Shown here: piece after piece, positions 28,559 through 37,699 of the stretch
Layout: every line of letters begins with the position of its first letter
Position numbering within the stretch: position 1 is the first letter of the stretch
NCBI RefSeq assembly: GCF_004795915.1
Contig: NZ_CP039253.1
Location: 3,995,501 to 4,059,500 of the forward strand
Direction: 5' to 3'
Source of the DNA: Rhodococcus sp. PAMC28707
Lineage (GTDB): Bacteria; Actinomycetota; Actinomycetes; Mycobacteriales; Mycobacteriaceae
Length of the DNA stretch: 64,000 bases
The notes under the pieces: generated by a model
What the model was told of the DNA's origin: nothing
What the model saw: only the letters and a program-made list of their open reading frames with translations
Database searches by the model: none
Position numbers and translations under genes: made by a program

Positions 28559-29026
28559 ATGACCGAACTGGCTATCGAGGCCGTGCGTTTGAGTGAAGTT
28601 CAGTTGAACGCCAGCCCGATCAACCCGGACTGGATCCTTCACGGCGAGCCCGTCGCGCGGTCCGCGGAGTGGACCCGCACACTCGACGGGACTACCACCT
28701 TCAATGTCTGGGATTGCACTGCCGGCCGATTCAATTGGTACTTTCACGTCGATGAGATCGTGCACATCATGGACGGGTCGGTCACAGTCTCTGCGGAAGG
28801 CTCTCCACCACGCACGCTCGTTGCCGGGGACGCGGCACTGTTCCGCGCGGGTACGTGGTCGGAGTGGCATGTACCGGACTACGTCCGAAAGCACGCAATT
28901 CTGCGCAGTAGTCTGCCCGCTTCGGTCTCCCGCGCACTCGAATTGGCACGCACTCTGCGCGGGGCACTGCGTAAGGCCTCGGGGCTCGGGCGCGGAAAAA
29001 GCGCTCCGATCCCACGAGGCCTGTGA
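28559..29026 (+). CDS. cupin domain protein (DUF861-like)
   Basis: 155 residues with one small beta-barrel cupin: WDCTAGRFNWYFHVDEIVHI carries the His/Glu ligand set near residues 57-76, followed by GDAALFRAGTWSEWHVP. The (S)-ureidoglycine aminohydrolase-like DUF861 family fits, but no purine-degradation genes are nearby. ATG at 28559 follows AAAGGAGAG. The divergent neighbour is aglA, about 160 bases away. Function unknown. Confidence 0.75.
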   Translation: MTELAIEAVRLSEVQLNASPINPDWILHGEPVARSAEWTRTLDGTTTFNVWDCTAGRFNWYFHVDEIVHIMDGSVTVSAEGSPPRTLVAGDAALFRAGTWSEWHVPDYVRKHAILRSSLPASVSRALELARTLRGALRKASGLGRGKSAPIPRGL

Positions 29027-29031
29027 CCGGC

Positions 29032-29427
29032 TCAGAGTGCCGAGTTGACCATGGAGTTCGCCGCCATCTCCATGTAGTCCACCAACTGTGTTCGGTGCGG
29101 GTCATCGAGAATGCTGGAGTCGATCGAAGCGATGGCAATGTGCATGCACCGCAACCAAGCATCGCGTTCGATCGGACCGATCTTGAACCCCGCGTGCCGC
29201 ATGCGTAGCCGCGGATGGCCACGCTCGTCCGAGTAGGTGCGAGGGCCGCCCCAGTACTGCTCGAGAAACATACGCATGCGGCGCTCCGCCGGGCCGAGAT
29301 CCTCTTCCGGGTACAGCGGCCGGACGATCTCGTCGCGCGACACCTCGTCGTAGAACACGGCGACGAGTGTTTCGAATGTCGCCGCGCCGCCGACAGCGTC
29401 GTAGAACGTCTGCTGCGGTTCGGTCAT
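29032..29427 (-). CDS. glbO: truncated haemoglobin, group II (GlbO)
   Basis: 131 residues, close to the 128 of M. tuberculosis GlbO (Rv2470). [20 protein letters not shown] holds the B helix with the B10 Tyr, [12 protein letters not shown] covers the E region, MRHAGFKIG gives the proximal His, and DAWLRCM supplies the conserved Trp at G8. Group II trHbs bind oxygen tightly and handle NO or peroxide. ATG at 29427 follows AGAAAGAGC; a longer frame from 29448 is less likely. The cupin gene ends five bases away on the opposite strand. Confidence 0.92.
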   Translation of the reverse strand: MTEPQQTFYDAVGGAATFETLVAVFYDEVSRDEIVRPLYPEEDLGPAERRMRMFLEQYWGGPRTYSDERGHPRLRMRHAGFKIGPIERDAWLRCMHIAIASIDSSILDDPHRTQLVDYMEMAANSMVNSAL

Positions 29428-29478
29428 GGTTGCTCTTTCTCTACTCATACGGTGTGCGGGCCTGGGTCACCAGTATCT

Positions 29479-30453
29479 CTATACGGTCATGTCGGACTGC
29501 ATGCCGCCCTGCCGCCCTTGCGGGTACGGGGCTTTCACGCCCGCGTCGTCGAAGGCCTGCAGGATTTCTCGATGCACTCGCCGCTGAACCGCCCACTGAC
29601 GACCGGGACGGGTTTTGACGGTGATTCGAATGGTCACCGTGTCCGCGCTCACCGCGTTCACCCCGAGCATCTCGGGCGCACCGAGCAAGTCGTCCTCGAA
29701 ATCACCGGATGCAACGACGGCCAGCGTCGCCCTTTCGGCGACTGCGCACGCCTCGGCCAGGTTCGCAGTGTGCGCGACGGGGAGGTCGAGGACGGCGACC
29801 GCGAAACCTTGACTCATGTTCCCCACCCGCAGAACCTCACCGTTTCGGCAGTACCAGACGGTGCCGTTGATATCGCGGACGGTGGTCACACGCAGTCCGA
29901 CACTCTCGACTGTTCCGGTCGCTTCACCGAGATCGACGATGTCACCGACACCGTACTGATCTTCGAGGAGCATGAAGATTCCCGACAGAAAATCTCGGAC
30001 CAGGTTTTGCGCGCCGAAGCCGAGGGCAACCCCGACGATTCCTGCCGAGGCTATGAACGGTGTGACGTTGATGCCGATAACGTCGAGCGCCGACAGAACG
30101 AACCACGCCAGAATGACGACGGACACACCGGACTTGAGAACCGACCCGATCGTCTTGGCTCGTTGCCTACGGCGCTCGGCCAGAATCGAACTCTTGAGGG
30201 TGCTCGGAGCCCTCTCTCGCAGCGGACGTAGAAGCAGCGGGCCCCTGCCCGATTCGCTGGCGGTGCGGTGAGTGAACCGATCGATCAGTTTGTGCAGCAC
30301 GATCCGAAGCACGATCGCGAGCACCAGATATCCGAGGACCTGTAGAGGCCTGTGGATCAGCCAATCGCGGCTTGTCTCGGTCAATTCGACTGCTCGCAAG
30401 TCGATCGCGGACGCTGCGATGTCAGGGCGTGGAAGAGAATTGAATACAGACAC
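29479..30453 (-). CDS. small-conductance mechanosensitive channel (MscS family)
   Basis: 324 residues. Two N-terminal helices (LQVLGYLVLAIVLRIVLH near 38-55 and SGVSVVILAWFVLSALDVI near 108-126), then the pore helix FIASAGIVGVALGFGAQNLV near 132-151, then the beta domain GDIVDLGEATGTVESVGLRV and a cytoplasmic end. The pore and beta motifs identify the MscS branch. It should gate on membrane tension during hypo-osmotic shock. GTG start. It is divergent from the HNH gene, 190 bases away. Confidence 0.9.
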   Translation of the reverse strand: MSVFNSLPRPDIAASAIDLRAVELTETSRDWLIHRPLQVLGYLVLAIVLRIVLHKLIDRFTHRTASESGRGPLLLRPLRERAPSTLKSSILAERRRQRAKTIGSVLKSGVSVVILAWFVLSALDVIGINVTPFIASAGIVGVALGFGAQNLVRDFLSGIFMLLEDQYGVGDIVDLGEATGTVESVGLRVTTVRDINGTVWYCRNGEVLRVGNMSQGFAVAVLDLPVAHTANLAEACAVAERATLAVVASGDFEDDLLGAPEMLGVNAVSADTVTIRITVKTRPGRQWAVQRRVHREILQAFDDAGVKAPYPQGRQGGMQSDMTV

Positions 30454-30574
30454 CCGAAGAGTCTACGGACGTTGTGAGATCTCGCCACCGTGCAGCGAAC
30501 AGGCTCCGAGTCCCTCGAAATTCACCTCGAGGCCACGTTGTTCGTGGACAAAAGGGGTGTGCATGCCGCTCGAT

Positions 30575-30602
30575 TCGTGTTCCACTGTCTCTCGTGTTCC
30601 AC
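30575..30602 (+). repeat. 17-base-period direct repeat before the HNH gene
   Basis: TCGTGTTCCAC occurs at 30575-30585 and again at 30592-30602. The pair lies 40-70 bases before the HNH ATG in the mscS-HNH gap and might be a binding site; no regulator can be proposed. Confidence 0.5.
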
Positions 30603-30643
30603 GCAAGCCATGCGCGGGCGCTGACTCTCCCTGGAGAACACAC

Positions 30644-31306
30644 ATGAAGAAGAAGCAACATCGTCACCGACAACTCCAGCCCAGCGATGACCACCACCCT
30701 GCAGACCAGCGGGAACGGGCATCCGGGGCGCCTGAGTTGCAGTTGGTTTCATCCGAAGAAACAGATGTCGGCGAGGACAGCCTTCCCGCCTGGGTCAAGC
30801 GCCGAGTTCTCCTTCTCAATGCCACATTCGAGCCGCTCACCGCGCTGCCGATGCGCCGAGCCGTGGTTCTTCTCGTCTGCGACAAGGCAGACGTCATCCA
30901 TGACGATCCAACTGGACCGTTCATAAGATCTGCCGATTTTTCTGTGCAGGTGCCCTCCGTCATCCGCCTACGGACGTATGTCCGAGTGCCGTATCGAGCC
31001 CGCGTGCCGATGACGCGGGCCGCGCTGATGCATCGTGATCGCTTCCGATGCGCGTATTGCGGATCCAAGGCCGAGACCGTCGACCACGTGATTCCTCGCA
31101 GCCGTGGGGGAGAACACTCCTGGGAGAATTGCGTCGCGTGCTGCGCGCCGTGCAACCACCGCAAGGCCGACAAAATGCTCGGTGAGCTGGGGTGGACACT
31201 CCGAGCGCAACTCGTTCCGCCCAAGGGTCCGCACTGGCGGTTGTTGGCAGGCAACAAGGAACTCGACCCGGCATGGCTCGCCTACTTGGGCGAGGGCGCG
31301 GCCTGA
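30644..31306 (+). CDS. HNH endonuclease domain protein
   Basis: 220 residues. A basic, low-complexity start (MKKKQHRHRQLQPSDDHHPA) precedes a helical region (LLNATFEPLTALPMRRAVVLL) and the HNH fold near residues 140-180: CAYCGS, TVDHVIPRSRGG, NCVACCAPCNHRKAD, with two CxxC pairs for zinc. Rv2469c, of nearly the same length, holds this place in M. tuberculosis. This widespread family is related to McrA-type nucleases, but no restriction partner is present, so its role is unknown. ATG at 30644 follows GGAGAACAC. Confidence 0.85.
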   Translation: MKKKQHRHRQLQPSDDHHPADQRERASGAPELQLVSSEETDVGEDSLPAWVKRRVLLLNATFEPLTALPMRRAVVLLVCDKADVIHDDPTGPFIRSADFSVQVPSVIRLRTYVRVPYRARVPMTRAALMHRDRFRCAYCGSKAETVDHVIPRSRGGEHSWENCVACCAPCNHRKADKMLGELGWTLRAQLVPPKGPHWRLLAGNKELDPAWLAYLGEGAA

Positions 31307-31368
31307 CTCTCGACACCGATGGAACCCGGCGTCGACCTGCAGGGAAAAGTCGACTACCGTCTTGTCCT

Positions 31369-31620
31369 GTGAGCATTCTGGAGACTCTGCTGATATTCGG
31401 GGTGATTCCGATCGCGATTGTCGGAATCGTCGGCGCGTTGTCTTTCCTGGCGAAAAGGCAGCCCGGCTTGGACATCAAGCCCTACCGCCTGTCCGACACG
31501 TGGGTAAATGGCTCAGTGCTGTGGAGCGCAACGGACGAGGTGACGCCACACGGCGGTCACGGCTCGCACGCCGTCGCTACAGCTGACTCGATCGGAGGTT
31601 CGGCAAGTGGCAAGTGGTGA
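31369..31620 (+). CDS. small membrane protein, CtaJ-like aa3 oxidase subunit
   Basis: 83 residues with a single N-terminal helix (ETLLIFGVIPIAIVGIVGAL) followed by a polar tail ending GGSASGKW. The layout, the RPG/QPG-LDIKPYR segment and the GG-S-W ending resemble the CtaJ subunit of the actinobacterial cytochrome bcc-aa3 supercomplex as I remember it. GTG at 31369 is used. The last 14 bases overlap the DUF5130 gene, so the two are co-translated. The name rests on memory of one family and should be treated as provisional. Confidence 0.6.
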   Translation: MSILETLLIFGVIPIAIVGIVGALSFLAKRQPGLDIKPYRLSDTWVNGSVLWSATDEVTPHGGHGSHAVATADSIGGSASGKW

Positions 31621-32098
31621 ATTGACTCGTACGGATGTCGCTGTCACGGATGGCAGTGTCGAGAACCTGCCCTACGGTGCGGCACGGACGTCCAGCGGCC
31701 GCATTTCTGCGGTCAATCAGTTCGGTGATCCGTACCCTGAGCAGCTTCCCTTCGCAACTCAGGACCTCGTCGCAATCGACGACGCGCTGACCGAAGCCAC
31801 TCGCGCAACCCAGATTCGCTTCAACATCTACATCGGAGACTTGGGCGAGGATGTGGCCGCAGGCGCAGACGCGGTGTTTCCCAGTACCCCCGATGCAGTT
31901 CGGTCACTGCTCATCGCCGTCGATCCCATCCGCAAGGCCATCGAGATCCGTACCGGTCGTCGCGTATCGGATCGCGCCACCGATCGAGTCGCACAGCTCG
32001 GAATCACTGCGGCGATCGGCCCCTTCCGTGATGGCAACCTCATCGACGGGCTCGTCAGCTCGGTGCGTGTCATGAGTGCAGCCATCGTCAGCCCGTAA
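31607..32098 (+). CDS. DUF5130/TPM-like domain protein
   Basis: 163 residues, about the length of M. tuberculosis Rv2468c at the same place. The core IRFNIYIGDLGEDVAAGADA with VRSLLIAVDPIRKAIEIRTG resembles a TPM-type phosphatase-like fold. It has no signal peptide and no clear membrane helix. GTG at 31607 follows GGAGG and overlaps the CtaJ-like gene by 14 bases. In M. smegmatis the neighbour of the CtaJ gene was found with the respiratory supercomplex, as I recall it, so a link with the oxidase is possible. Confidence 0.75.
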   Translation: MASGELTRTDVAVTDGSVENLPYGAARTSSGRISAVNQFGDPYPEQLPFATQDLVAIDDALTEATRATQIRFNIYIGDLGEDVAAGADAVFPSTPDAVRSLLIAVDPIRKAIEIRTGRRVSDRATDRVAQLGITAAIGPFRDGNLIDGLVSSVRVMSAAIVSP

Positions 32099-32131
32099 TA
32101 CTCAGCAGGCCCGCCTGGCCCTCCGCCTCGA

Positions 32132-32180
32132 AACACATGTGCCGTTCGATCGAAACAGTCGATCGAACGGCACATGTGTT
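32132..32180. terminator. bidirectional terminator, 21-bp perfect hairpin
   Basis: The arms at 32132-32152 and 32160-32180 are perfectly complementary over 21 bases around a 7-base loop (aaacagt), with an A-run on the left edge and a T-pair on the right. It separates the convergent DUF5130 and pepN genes. Confidence 0.85.
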
Positions 32181-32196
32181 CGTTCTCAGGGCCTCG

Positions 32197-34770
32197 TTAC
32201 CGGGCGTCGAACTCCCGCGCGGCGAGTGATCGCACGATTCCTGCGCGTCCCTCGATCACCAACCGGTGGAGGGCAGGTGGCAGGTCCCCGCCCAAGAATC
32301 GATCCGCTGCCGCGACAGATTCGGCACTGATCGACCACGATGGGTAAAGCCCGATGACCACCGTCTGGGCAACCTCGCTCGACCGCCGTGCCCACACATC
32401 ACTGATCGCTCCGAAGTAGCGGTCCACGTACGGCGCTAGCAATTCCGACTGATCGGGCCCGGCGAAACCGCCGATGATCGAGCGCGCGGTGATGTTCGGG
32501 ACCGAGTCATCGTCGACAACTGTTGCCCATGCCAGTTCTTTGACCGCGCTGTCGGGCCGAACAGTGCGGGCTGCAGCGGCCGATCGGGCGCCCGCTGCGG
32601 TGTTGTCCCGTGCCGCCTCGGCGTCGATGACCGGGGATTCGAGACCGTTGTTGTCGATGGCCCCAGCGCCTGCCAGAGCAGAAATCAGGCGCCAGCGGAG
32701 ATCGGTATCGATGTCCAGCCCGTCGAGACCTTGGCCGCTCACATCGCCGTCGAGAAGTGCCTGCACTGCGACGACGTGGCGCTCGGACAGCGAAGAACCC
32801 GTCAGTGAGTTTACGAACGCCAGCTGATGATCGGAGCCGGCGTCAGCAGTGCGGGCGAGCTCGAGAACCAAGTCGGCGAATTCTGGCTGACCATGTTCCT
32901 TCGCCCACGCTGGGTCCGCGTAGCTGTTGATCGCTGTCTGAGCTTGCAACAACAACCGCTGCACGACGCCGACCTCGGTCTCGGCAGAAATGCCGCGCTG
33001 GACGAGTGCGAAGAAGTCGCGAGCCTTCAGTTCGGCTGAGCGTGTCATCTCCCACGCCGCCGACCACGCCAAGGTCCGGGGGAGTGGTTCGGAGATGTCG
33101 CCGATGCGCGCGATCAGTGTCGCCAAGGACTCGGGATCGAGACGCACCGAGCAGTACGTGAGGTCGTCGTCGTTGACGAGAACGATCTTGCCCCGTGACA
33201 CGCCGATCAGGCTTGGGACATCGGTGCGTTCGGCCGCATCCAAATCGAGCTCGACGCGGTCGGTTCGGACCAGCTTTCCGTCGACGTCGTCGTAGATCCC
33301 TACCGCGATGCGGTGGATTCGGCGCTCACCGGCACCGGGAGCGGCACCGCTCTGCACGACTGCGAATCGAGTGAAATTGCCGTCGTCATCGACGTCGAAG
33401 TCGGGGCTCAGCGTGTTCAGTCCGGTGGTACGCAACCACTGGTTGCCCCAGTCCGACAGGTCTCTGCCCGAGGATTTCTCGAGCGCAGTCAGAAGGTCGG
33501 CGAAAGTGGCGTTTGCGAATGCGTGGTCGACGAAGTAGCTGCGGAGACCGGCGAGAAATTCCTCCTTGCCCACGTAGGCAACGAGCTGCTTGAGAACGCT
33601 TGCGCCCTTGGCGTAGGTGATGCCGTCGAAATTGACTTCGACCGCGGCGAGGTCGGGGATATCCGCGGCGATCGGATGTGTGGACGGCAACTGGTCCTGG
33701 CGGTACGCCCACGCCTTCTCGACGTTGGCGAACGTTGTCCATGCATTCGTGTACTCGGTCGCCTCGGTCTGGCACAACACAGATGCGAAGGTCGCGAAGG
33801 ATTCGTTGAGCCAGAGGTCATCCCACCACGTCATGGTCACGAGGTCGCCGAACCACATGTGGGCCATCTCGTGCAGGATCGTCTCCGAGCGACGCTCGTA
33901 GGAGTAGCGGGTGACTTTGGAACGGAAGACGTAGTCCTCCAGGAATGTCACCGCCCCTGCGTTCTCCATCGCGCCGGCGTTGAATTCCGGGACGAACAGC
34001 TGGTCGTACTTGCCGAACGCATACGGAGTGCCGAAGTTGGCGTGGTAGAAGCCGAAACCCTGCTTGGTTTCGGTGAACAGTCGCTCGACGTCCAGGTGCT
34101 CCGCAAGCGAGGCACGGCAGTAGAGACCTAGGGGAATGGTGCCGTGCTCATCGCTGTAGGTGTCGGTCCACTCGGCGTACGGTCCGGCGATCAACGCGAC
34201 GAGATATGTGCTCAACAGCGGCGTCGTCTCGAACGAGTGTTTGCCAGCAGTAGGTTCCGATGCGTGGGGAGCGTTGGAGATGATCTTCCAACTCTCGGGA
34301 GCAGTGACCTCGAGATCGAAGGTGGCTTTCAAGTCCGGCTGATCGAAACACGCGAACATCCGTTTCGCGTCCGCTGTCTCGAATTGCGAATACAGGTAGA
34401 TCGAACCGTCGGAAGGGTCGACGAACCGGTGCAATCCTTCGCCGGTGTGCGAATAGACACAGTCGGCTTCGACGACCAATACGTTTCTCTCGGCGAGATC
34501 CGTCAGCGCAATTCCGGTCTCCTCGTCGTAGCCGGAGACATCGAGCGCCGATCCATTGAGCGTCGCCGACCTTATTCGGCCTGCCACGATGTCGACGAAG
34601 GTCGAGGCACCCGTGGTGGCGGTGAAAGTGATGGTCGTGGTCGACAGAAACGTCTTCTCGCTGGGATTGCCCGACCCGTCGGTCAGATCCAGCACGATCG
34701 AATACGCCGAACTGCCGACCACAGTGGAGCGTTCGGCAGCTTGGTCGCGAGTCAGATTGGGAGCAACCAC
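32197..34770 (-). CDS. pepN: aminopeptidase N (M1 family)
   Basis: 857 residues, close to 861 for M. tuberculosis PepN (Rv2467). The exopeptidase motif GAMENAGAV and the zinc motif [12 protein letters not shown] followed by LNESFA identify a gluzincin aminopeptidase that trims N-terminal residues in the cytoplasm. GTG at 34770 is chosen because AGAAGG lies upstream and the protein begins APNLTRDQA as in relatives; the frame extends to 34836 but has no better site. It is divergent from the thiol reductase and ends at the 21-bp hairpin. Confidence 0.95.
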   Translation of the reverse strand: MVAPNLTRDQAAERSTVVGSSAYSIVLDLTDGSGNPSEKTFLSTTTITFTATTGASTFVDIVAGRIRSATLNGSALDVSGYDEETGIALTDLAERNVLVVEADCVYSHTGEGLHRFVDPSDGSIYLYSQFETADAKRMFACFDQPDLKATFDLEVTAPESWKIISNAPHASEPTAGKHSFETTPLLSTYLVALIAGPYAEWTDTYSDEHGTIPLGLYCRASLAEHLDVERLFTETKQGFGFYHANFGTPYAFGKYDQLFVPEFNAGAMENAGAVTFLEDYVFRSKVTRYSYERRSETILHEMAHMWFGDLVTMTWWDDLWLNESFATFASVLCQTEATEYTNAWTTFANVEKAWAYRQDQLPSTHPIAADIPDLAAVEVNFDGITYAKGASVLKQLVAYVGKEEFLAGLRSYFVDHAFANATFADLLTALEKSSGRDLSDWGNQWLRTTGLNTLSPDFDVDDDGNFTRFAVVQSGAAPGAGERRIHRIAVGIYDDVDGKLVRTDRVELDLDAAERTDVPSLIGVSRGKIVLVNDDDLTYCSVRLDPESLATLIARIGDISEPLPRTLAWSAAWEMTRSAELKARDFFALVQRGISAETEVGVVQRLLLQAQTAINSYADPAWAKEHGQPEFADLVLELARTADAGSDHQLAFVNSLTGSSLSERHVVAVQALLDGDVSGQGLDGLDIDTDLRWRLISALAGAGAIDNNGLESPVIDAEAARDNTAAGARSAAAARTVRPDSAVKELAWATVVDDDSVPNITARSIIGGFAGPDQSELLAPYVDRYFGAISDVWARRSSEVAQTVVIGLYPSWSISAESVAAADRFLGGDLPPALHRLVIEGRAGIVRSLAAREFDAR

Positions 34771-34924
34771 AGAATTGGCACCTTCTCGAGTAGGAATGAG
34801 TAGTGCCACCATCCCATCACGTCGAGGGTCGGGCATGCTGGTTCAGGCGTCGGCGGAATTCGTGGCTGGCCGCCGTCGTTTGACCCCACGTCAACTCGTC
34901 AACGAAACTTCGAAGGAGCCTCAC

Positions 34925-35542
34925 GTGACCGATAGTTCTCAAAAGGACACCGCGGATTTCTGGTTCGACCCACTGTGCCCGTGGTGCTGGATCACCTCGC
35001 GGTGGATCCTCGAGGTCCAGCAGGTGCGCGACATCGACGCCAACTTCCACGTGATGAGCCTGGCAGTTCTCAACGAGGACAAGGATCTGCCCGAGGAATA
35101 CGTCGAGATGATGAAGTCCTCGTGGGGACCCGTCCGCGTTGCGATTGCTGCAGCCCGCGCCGAAGGAGATCAAATTCTGCTCCCGCTCTACACCGCGATG
35201 GGCACACGGATTCACAACGAAGGCAACAAGAACTTCCCTGAGGTCATCGAGCAGTCGCTCGCCGAGCTCGGACTGCCTGCGGAGTTGGCCACGGCGGCGG
35301 ACAGTACCGACTACGACGACGACCTGCGCACCAGCCATCACGCTGGAATGGACAAGGTGGGGACCGACGTCGGCACGCCCACCATCCACGTCAACGGTGT
35401 CGCATTCTTCGGTCCGGTCCTCTCACGAATTCCGCGCGGAGAGGAGGCAGGCAAGCTGTGGGACGCTTCGGTGATCTTCGCTTCGTACCCGCACTTCTTC
35501 GAGCTCAAGAGATCTCGTAACGAGGATCCTCAGTTCGATTAG
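34925..35542 (+). CDS. DsbA-fold thiol reductase, Rv2466c-like
   Basis: 205 residues (Rv2466c has 207). The thioredoxin-fold start [11 protein letters not shown] holds the CPWC active site near residues 17-20, followed by a helical insertion and [12 protein letters not shown] at the cis-proline region. The M. tuberculosis protein is a mycothiol-dependent reductase that also activates a thienopyrimidine prodrug; this protein should work with mycothiol. GTG at 34925 follows GAAGGAGCC. It is divergent from pepN, about 150 bases away. Confidence 0.9.
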   Translation: MTDSSQKDTADFWFDPLCPWCWITSRWILEVQQVRDIDANFHVMSLAVLNEDKDLPEEYVEMMKSSWGPVRVAIAAARAEGDQILLPLYTAMGTRIHNEGNKNFPEVIEQSLAELGLPAELATAADSTDYDDDLRTSHHAGMDKVGTDVGTPTIHVNGVAFFGPVLSRIPRGEEAGKLWDASVIFASYPHFFELKRSRNEDPQFD

Positions 35543-35595
35543 CCCGACGTGGCCACTGGTGGCTCGGCCATCAGTGGCACCGGGCCGCGGCCGGG

Positions 35596-36273
35596 TCAGT
35601 AGACAATGCGATCCGGGCCGGTTGCAGCCCCGAAAACCTGGTGCTCTCGCCGGCTGTACCGCCACGCCGACCACGCGGCTGCAGCCGCGTCCAATGCGTC
35701 GTCGAGCGCGGGGCCCGGCGGTAGCTCGGCGAGACCCACGGCAAGATTGTGTGGGTCGATCCAGGTCGACAAGGCCGCCATTCGTTGACCTGCACCGCGT
35801 CCGGTCTTCTTCGACGCGAAAGCAGTCGTCGGCGCCATCGCACGGAACGAACATTCCGGATGAACCTCGACGACGCGATCGGGATCGAACTCCGCTGTCC
35901 GCCACGCCCGCACCGAAGGCAGCAGGTGCCAAGTCTGTTTACTGATCGCCTTGCCGGTGATCCGACGCGAGATGTCGCATGCCTCGCGGTAGTCCTCGGC
36001 GTCGAGTACCTCCGATACCGGCGTGTGGAAGATCGACGACCGCGCCGGCCCCAGAAATGCTTTCGCCGCGAGCTCACTGATCCGATACGACTCTTCCGGT
36101 ATCGACAGCGGCATATCCACCGCGACCACCGAGCATCGGGCAGTCGCGTCGAGCACAGCATCGACGCTGCCGGCGACACTCCAGGTGACGACGGCGCCGT
36201 CGAAAATCGCGACGACCCATTCACCCTTGGCTCCGTCGACTCCGGCAACCGTTTTTCCCGCGCGCACTCCCAC
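35596..36273 (-). CDS. DUF429 domain protein
   Basis: 225 residues of the DUF429 family, whose RNase H-like fold starts with GVDGAKGEWVVA and has a second acidic position in VVAVDMPLSIPEE. FHTPVSEVLDAEDYREA and EVHPECSFRAM are further conserved blocks. No function has been assigned to the family that I can cite. GTG at 36273 is 17 bases from the divergent rpiB, so the two promoters must overlap or lie inside the genes. Confidence 0.8.
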   Translation of the reverse strand: MGVRAGKTVAGVDGAKGEWVVAIFDGAVVTWSVAGSVDAVLDATARCSVVAVDMPLSIPEESYRISELAAKAFLGPARSSIFHTPVSEVLDAEDYREACDISRRITGKAISKQTWHLLPSVRAWRTAEFDPDRVVEVHPECSFRAMAPTTAFASKKTGRGAGQRMAALSTWIDPHNLAVGLAELPPGPALDDALDAAAAAWSAWRYSRREHQVFGAATGPDRIVY

Positions 36274-36289
36274 CTGTCAGACTCTAGGC

Positions 36290-36793
36290 ATGCGCGTATA
36301 CCTGGGGGCAGACCATGCCGGTCTCGAGTTCAAGAATCAGATCATCGAACATCTCACCGCGAGCGGGCACGATCCCGTCGATTGCGGTGCGTTCGAATAC
36401 GACGCCGTGGACGACTACCCGGCGTTCTGTATCGACGCCGCTCGCCGCGTAGTCGCCGACCCGGGTAGCCGTGGCCTCGTCCTCGGCGGTTCGGGTAACG
36501 GCGAGCAAATCGCAGCCAACAAGGTGCCGGGCGCACGATGCGCATTGGCGTGGAGTGTCGAGACCGCGAAACTGGCGCGCGAGCACAACGATGCGCAGCT
36601 CATCGGTATCGGTGGGCGCATGCACACACTTCCCGAGGCCCTGGCGATCGTCGACGCTTTCCTTGCGACACCGTTCTCCGGTGAAGAACGTCACCAGCGC
36701 CGCGTCGACATCTTGTCCGAGTACGAGCGCAGCGGTGTGGCTCCGGCGGTACCCGGGGGCGAAGCCCTCGCCGGCGATGTGAAGCCTGCGTAA
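36290..36793 (+). CDS. rpiB: ribose-5-phosphate isomerase B
   Basis: 167 residues. The Rossmann start YLGADHAGLEFK with GGSGNGEQIAANKVPGARCA shows the mycobacterial subtype: Ser replaces the catalytic Cys of E. coli RpiB in the GGSGNG loop, and the Glu of NGEQ serves as base. It interconverts ribose- and ribulose-5-phosphate in the pentose phosphate pathway. ATG at 36290 is preceded by only 16 bases after the divergent DUF429 start. The glycosylase gene begins two bases after its stop. Confidence 0.93.
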   Translation: MRVYLGADHAGLEFKNQIIEHLTASGHDPVDCGAFEYDAVDDYPAFCIDAARRVVADPGSRGLVLGGSGNGEQIAANKVPGARCALAWSVETAKLAREHNDAQLIGIGGRMHTLPEALAIVDAFLATPFSGEERHQRRVDILSEYERSGVAPAVPGGEALAGDVKPA

Positions 36794-36795
36794 CT

Positions 36796-37593
36796 GTGCC
36801 CGAAGGGCACACGTTGCACCGATTGGCTCGGTTGCATCAACGACGGTTCCGCGGGGCGCCGGTCGAGGTGTGCAGTCCTCAGGGGCGGTTCACCTCTGGC
36901 GCCGCGCTGATCGACGGTCTTGTTCTCCTCGGGGCCGAGGCGTGGGGCAAGCACCTTCTCCACCGATACGAGTCCGACTTGATCGTGCATATTCATCTCG
37001 GCCTGTACGGGAAGTTCACCGAACACGCGGTGCCGCTGGATGATCCGGTCGGGGCCGTGCGCTTGCGCATGGTGGGGGAGCGGTACGGGACCGACCTGCG
37101 GGGCCCGACCGCCTGCGAGATCTACACCGAGCAGCAAGTCGACGCACTCAAGGCGCGGCTCGGACCGGACCCCATCCGAAAGGATGCTGATCCCGAACGC
37201 GCGTGGGCACGAATTACGAAGTCGCGCACACCTATCGGCACCTTGCTCATGGATCAGAAGGTCCTGGCGGGAGTGGGTAATGTCTATCGTGCCGAGATTC
37301 TCTTTCGCCACGAAATCAATCCGATGCGTCCCGGCAAGGATCTCGACCATTCCGAATGGGACGCACTGTGGTTCGACCTCGTCGACCTGATGAACATCGG
37401 TGTCCGACGCGGGAAGATCATCACCATTCGGCCGGAAGACGACCACGGCGACGTCGGATACGACGCGAAACGGCCGCGCTCGTACGTCTATCGCCAGGCG
37501 GGGCGTCCGTGCCGCGTGTGTGGGGCCGAGATTCTGCATTCGGTGATGCAGGCAAGAAACCTGTTCTGGTGCCCGGTCTGTCAGGCAAGTTAG
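36796..37593 (+). CDS. Fpg/Nei family DNA glycosylase (endonuclease VIII-like)
   Basis: 265 residues; Rv2464c (Nei1, 268) holds this place. The N-terminal PEGHTLHRL supplies the catalytic Pro after Met removal and the next Glu, IHLGLYGKF the core strand, LAGVGNVYRAEILF the helix-two-turn-helix, and CRVCGAEI...FWCPVCQ the zinc finger. The GHT start favours Nei over Fpg, so oxidised pyrimidines are the likely substrates. It starts with GTG two bases after rpiB. Confidence 0.9.
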   Translation: MPEGHTLHRLARLHQRRFRGAPVEVCSPQGRFTSGAALIDGLVLLGAEAWGKHLLHRYESDLIVHIHLGLYGKFTEHAVPLDDPVGAVRLRMVGERYGTDLRGPTACEIYTEQQVDALKARLGPDPIRKDADPERAWARITKSRTPIGTLLMDQKVLAGVGNVYRAEILFRHEINPMRPGKDLDHSEWDALWFDLVDLMNIGVRRGKIITIRPEDDHGDVGYDAKRPRSYVYRQAGRPCRVCGAEILHSVMQARNLFWCPVCQAS

Positions 37594-37699
37594 AAACCAC
37601 CTCGATCTCCACCGCGGTCTTCCGGACAAATCGGACGCATCCCGGGATACGTGGCGGATACCCGCGCGGAGGTCCCCTGTGCGAGGGAGAATCGCCGCT

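Noticed and set aside
30644-31306. The HNH protein as part of a restriction or anti-phage system
   Set aside because: No methyltransferase, helicase or other defence gene is adjacent, and the gene sits in a conserved housekeeping block.
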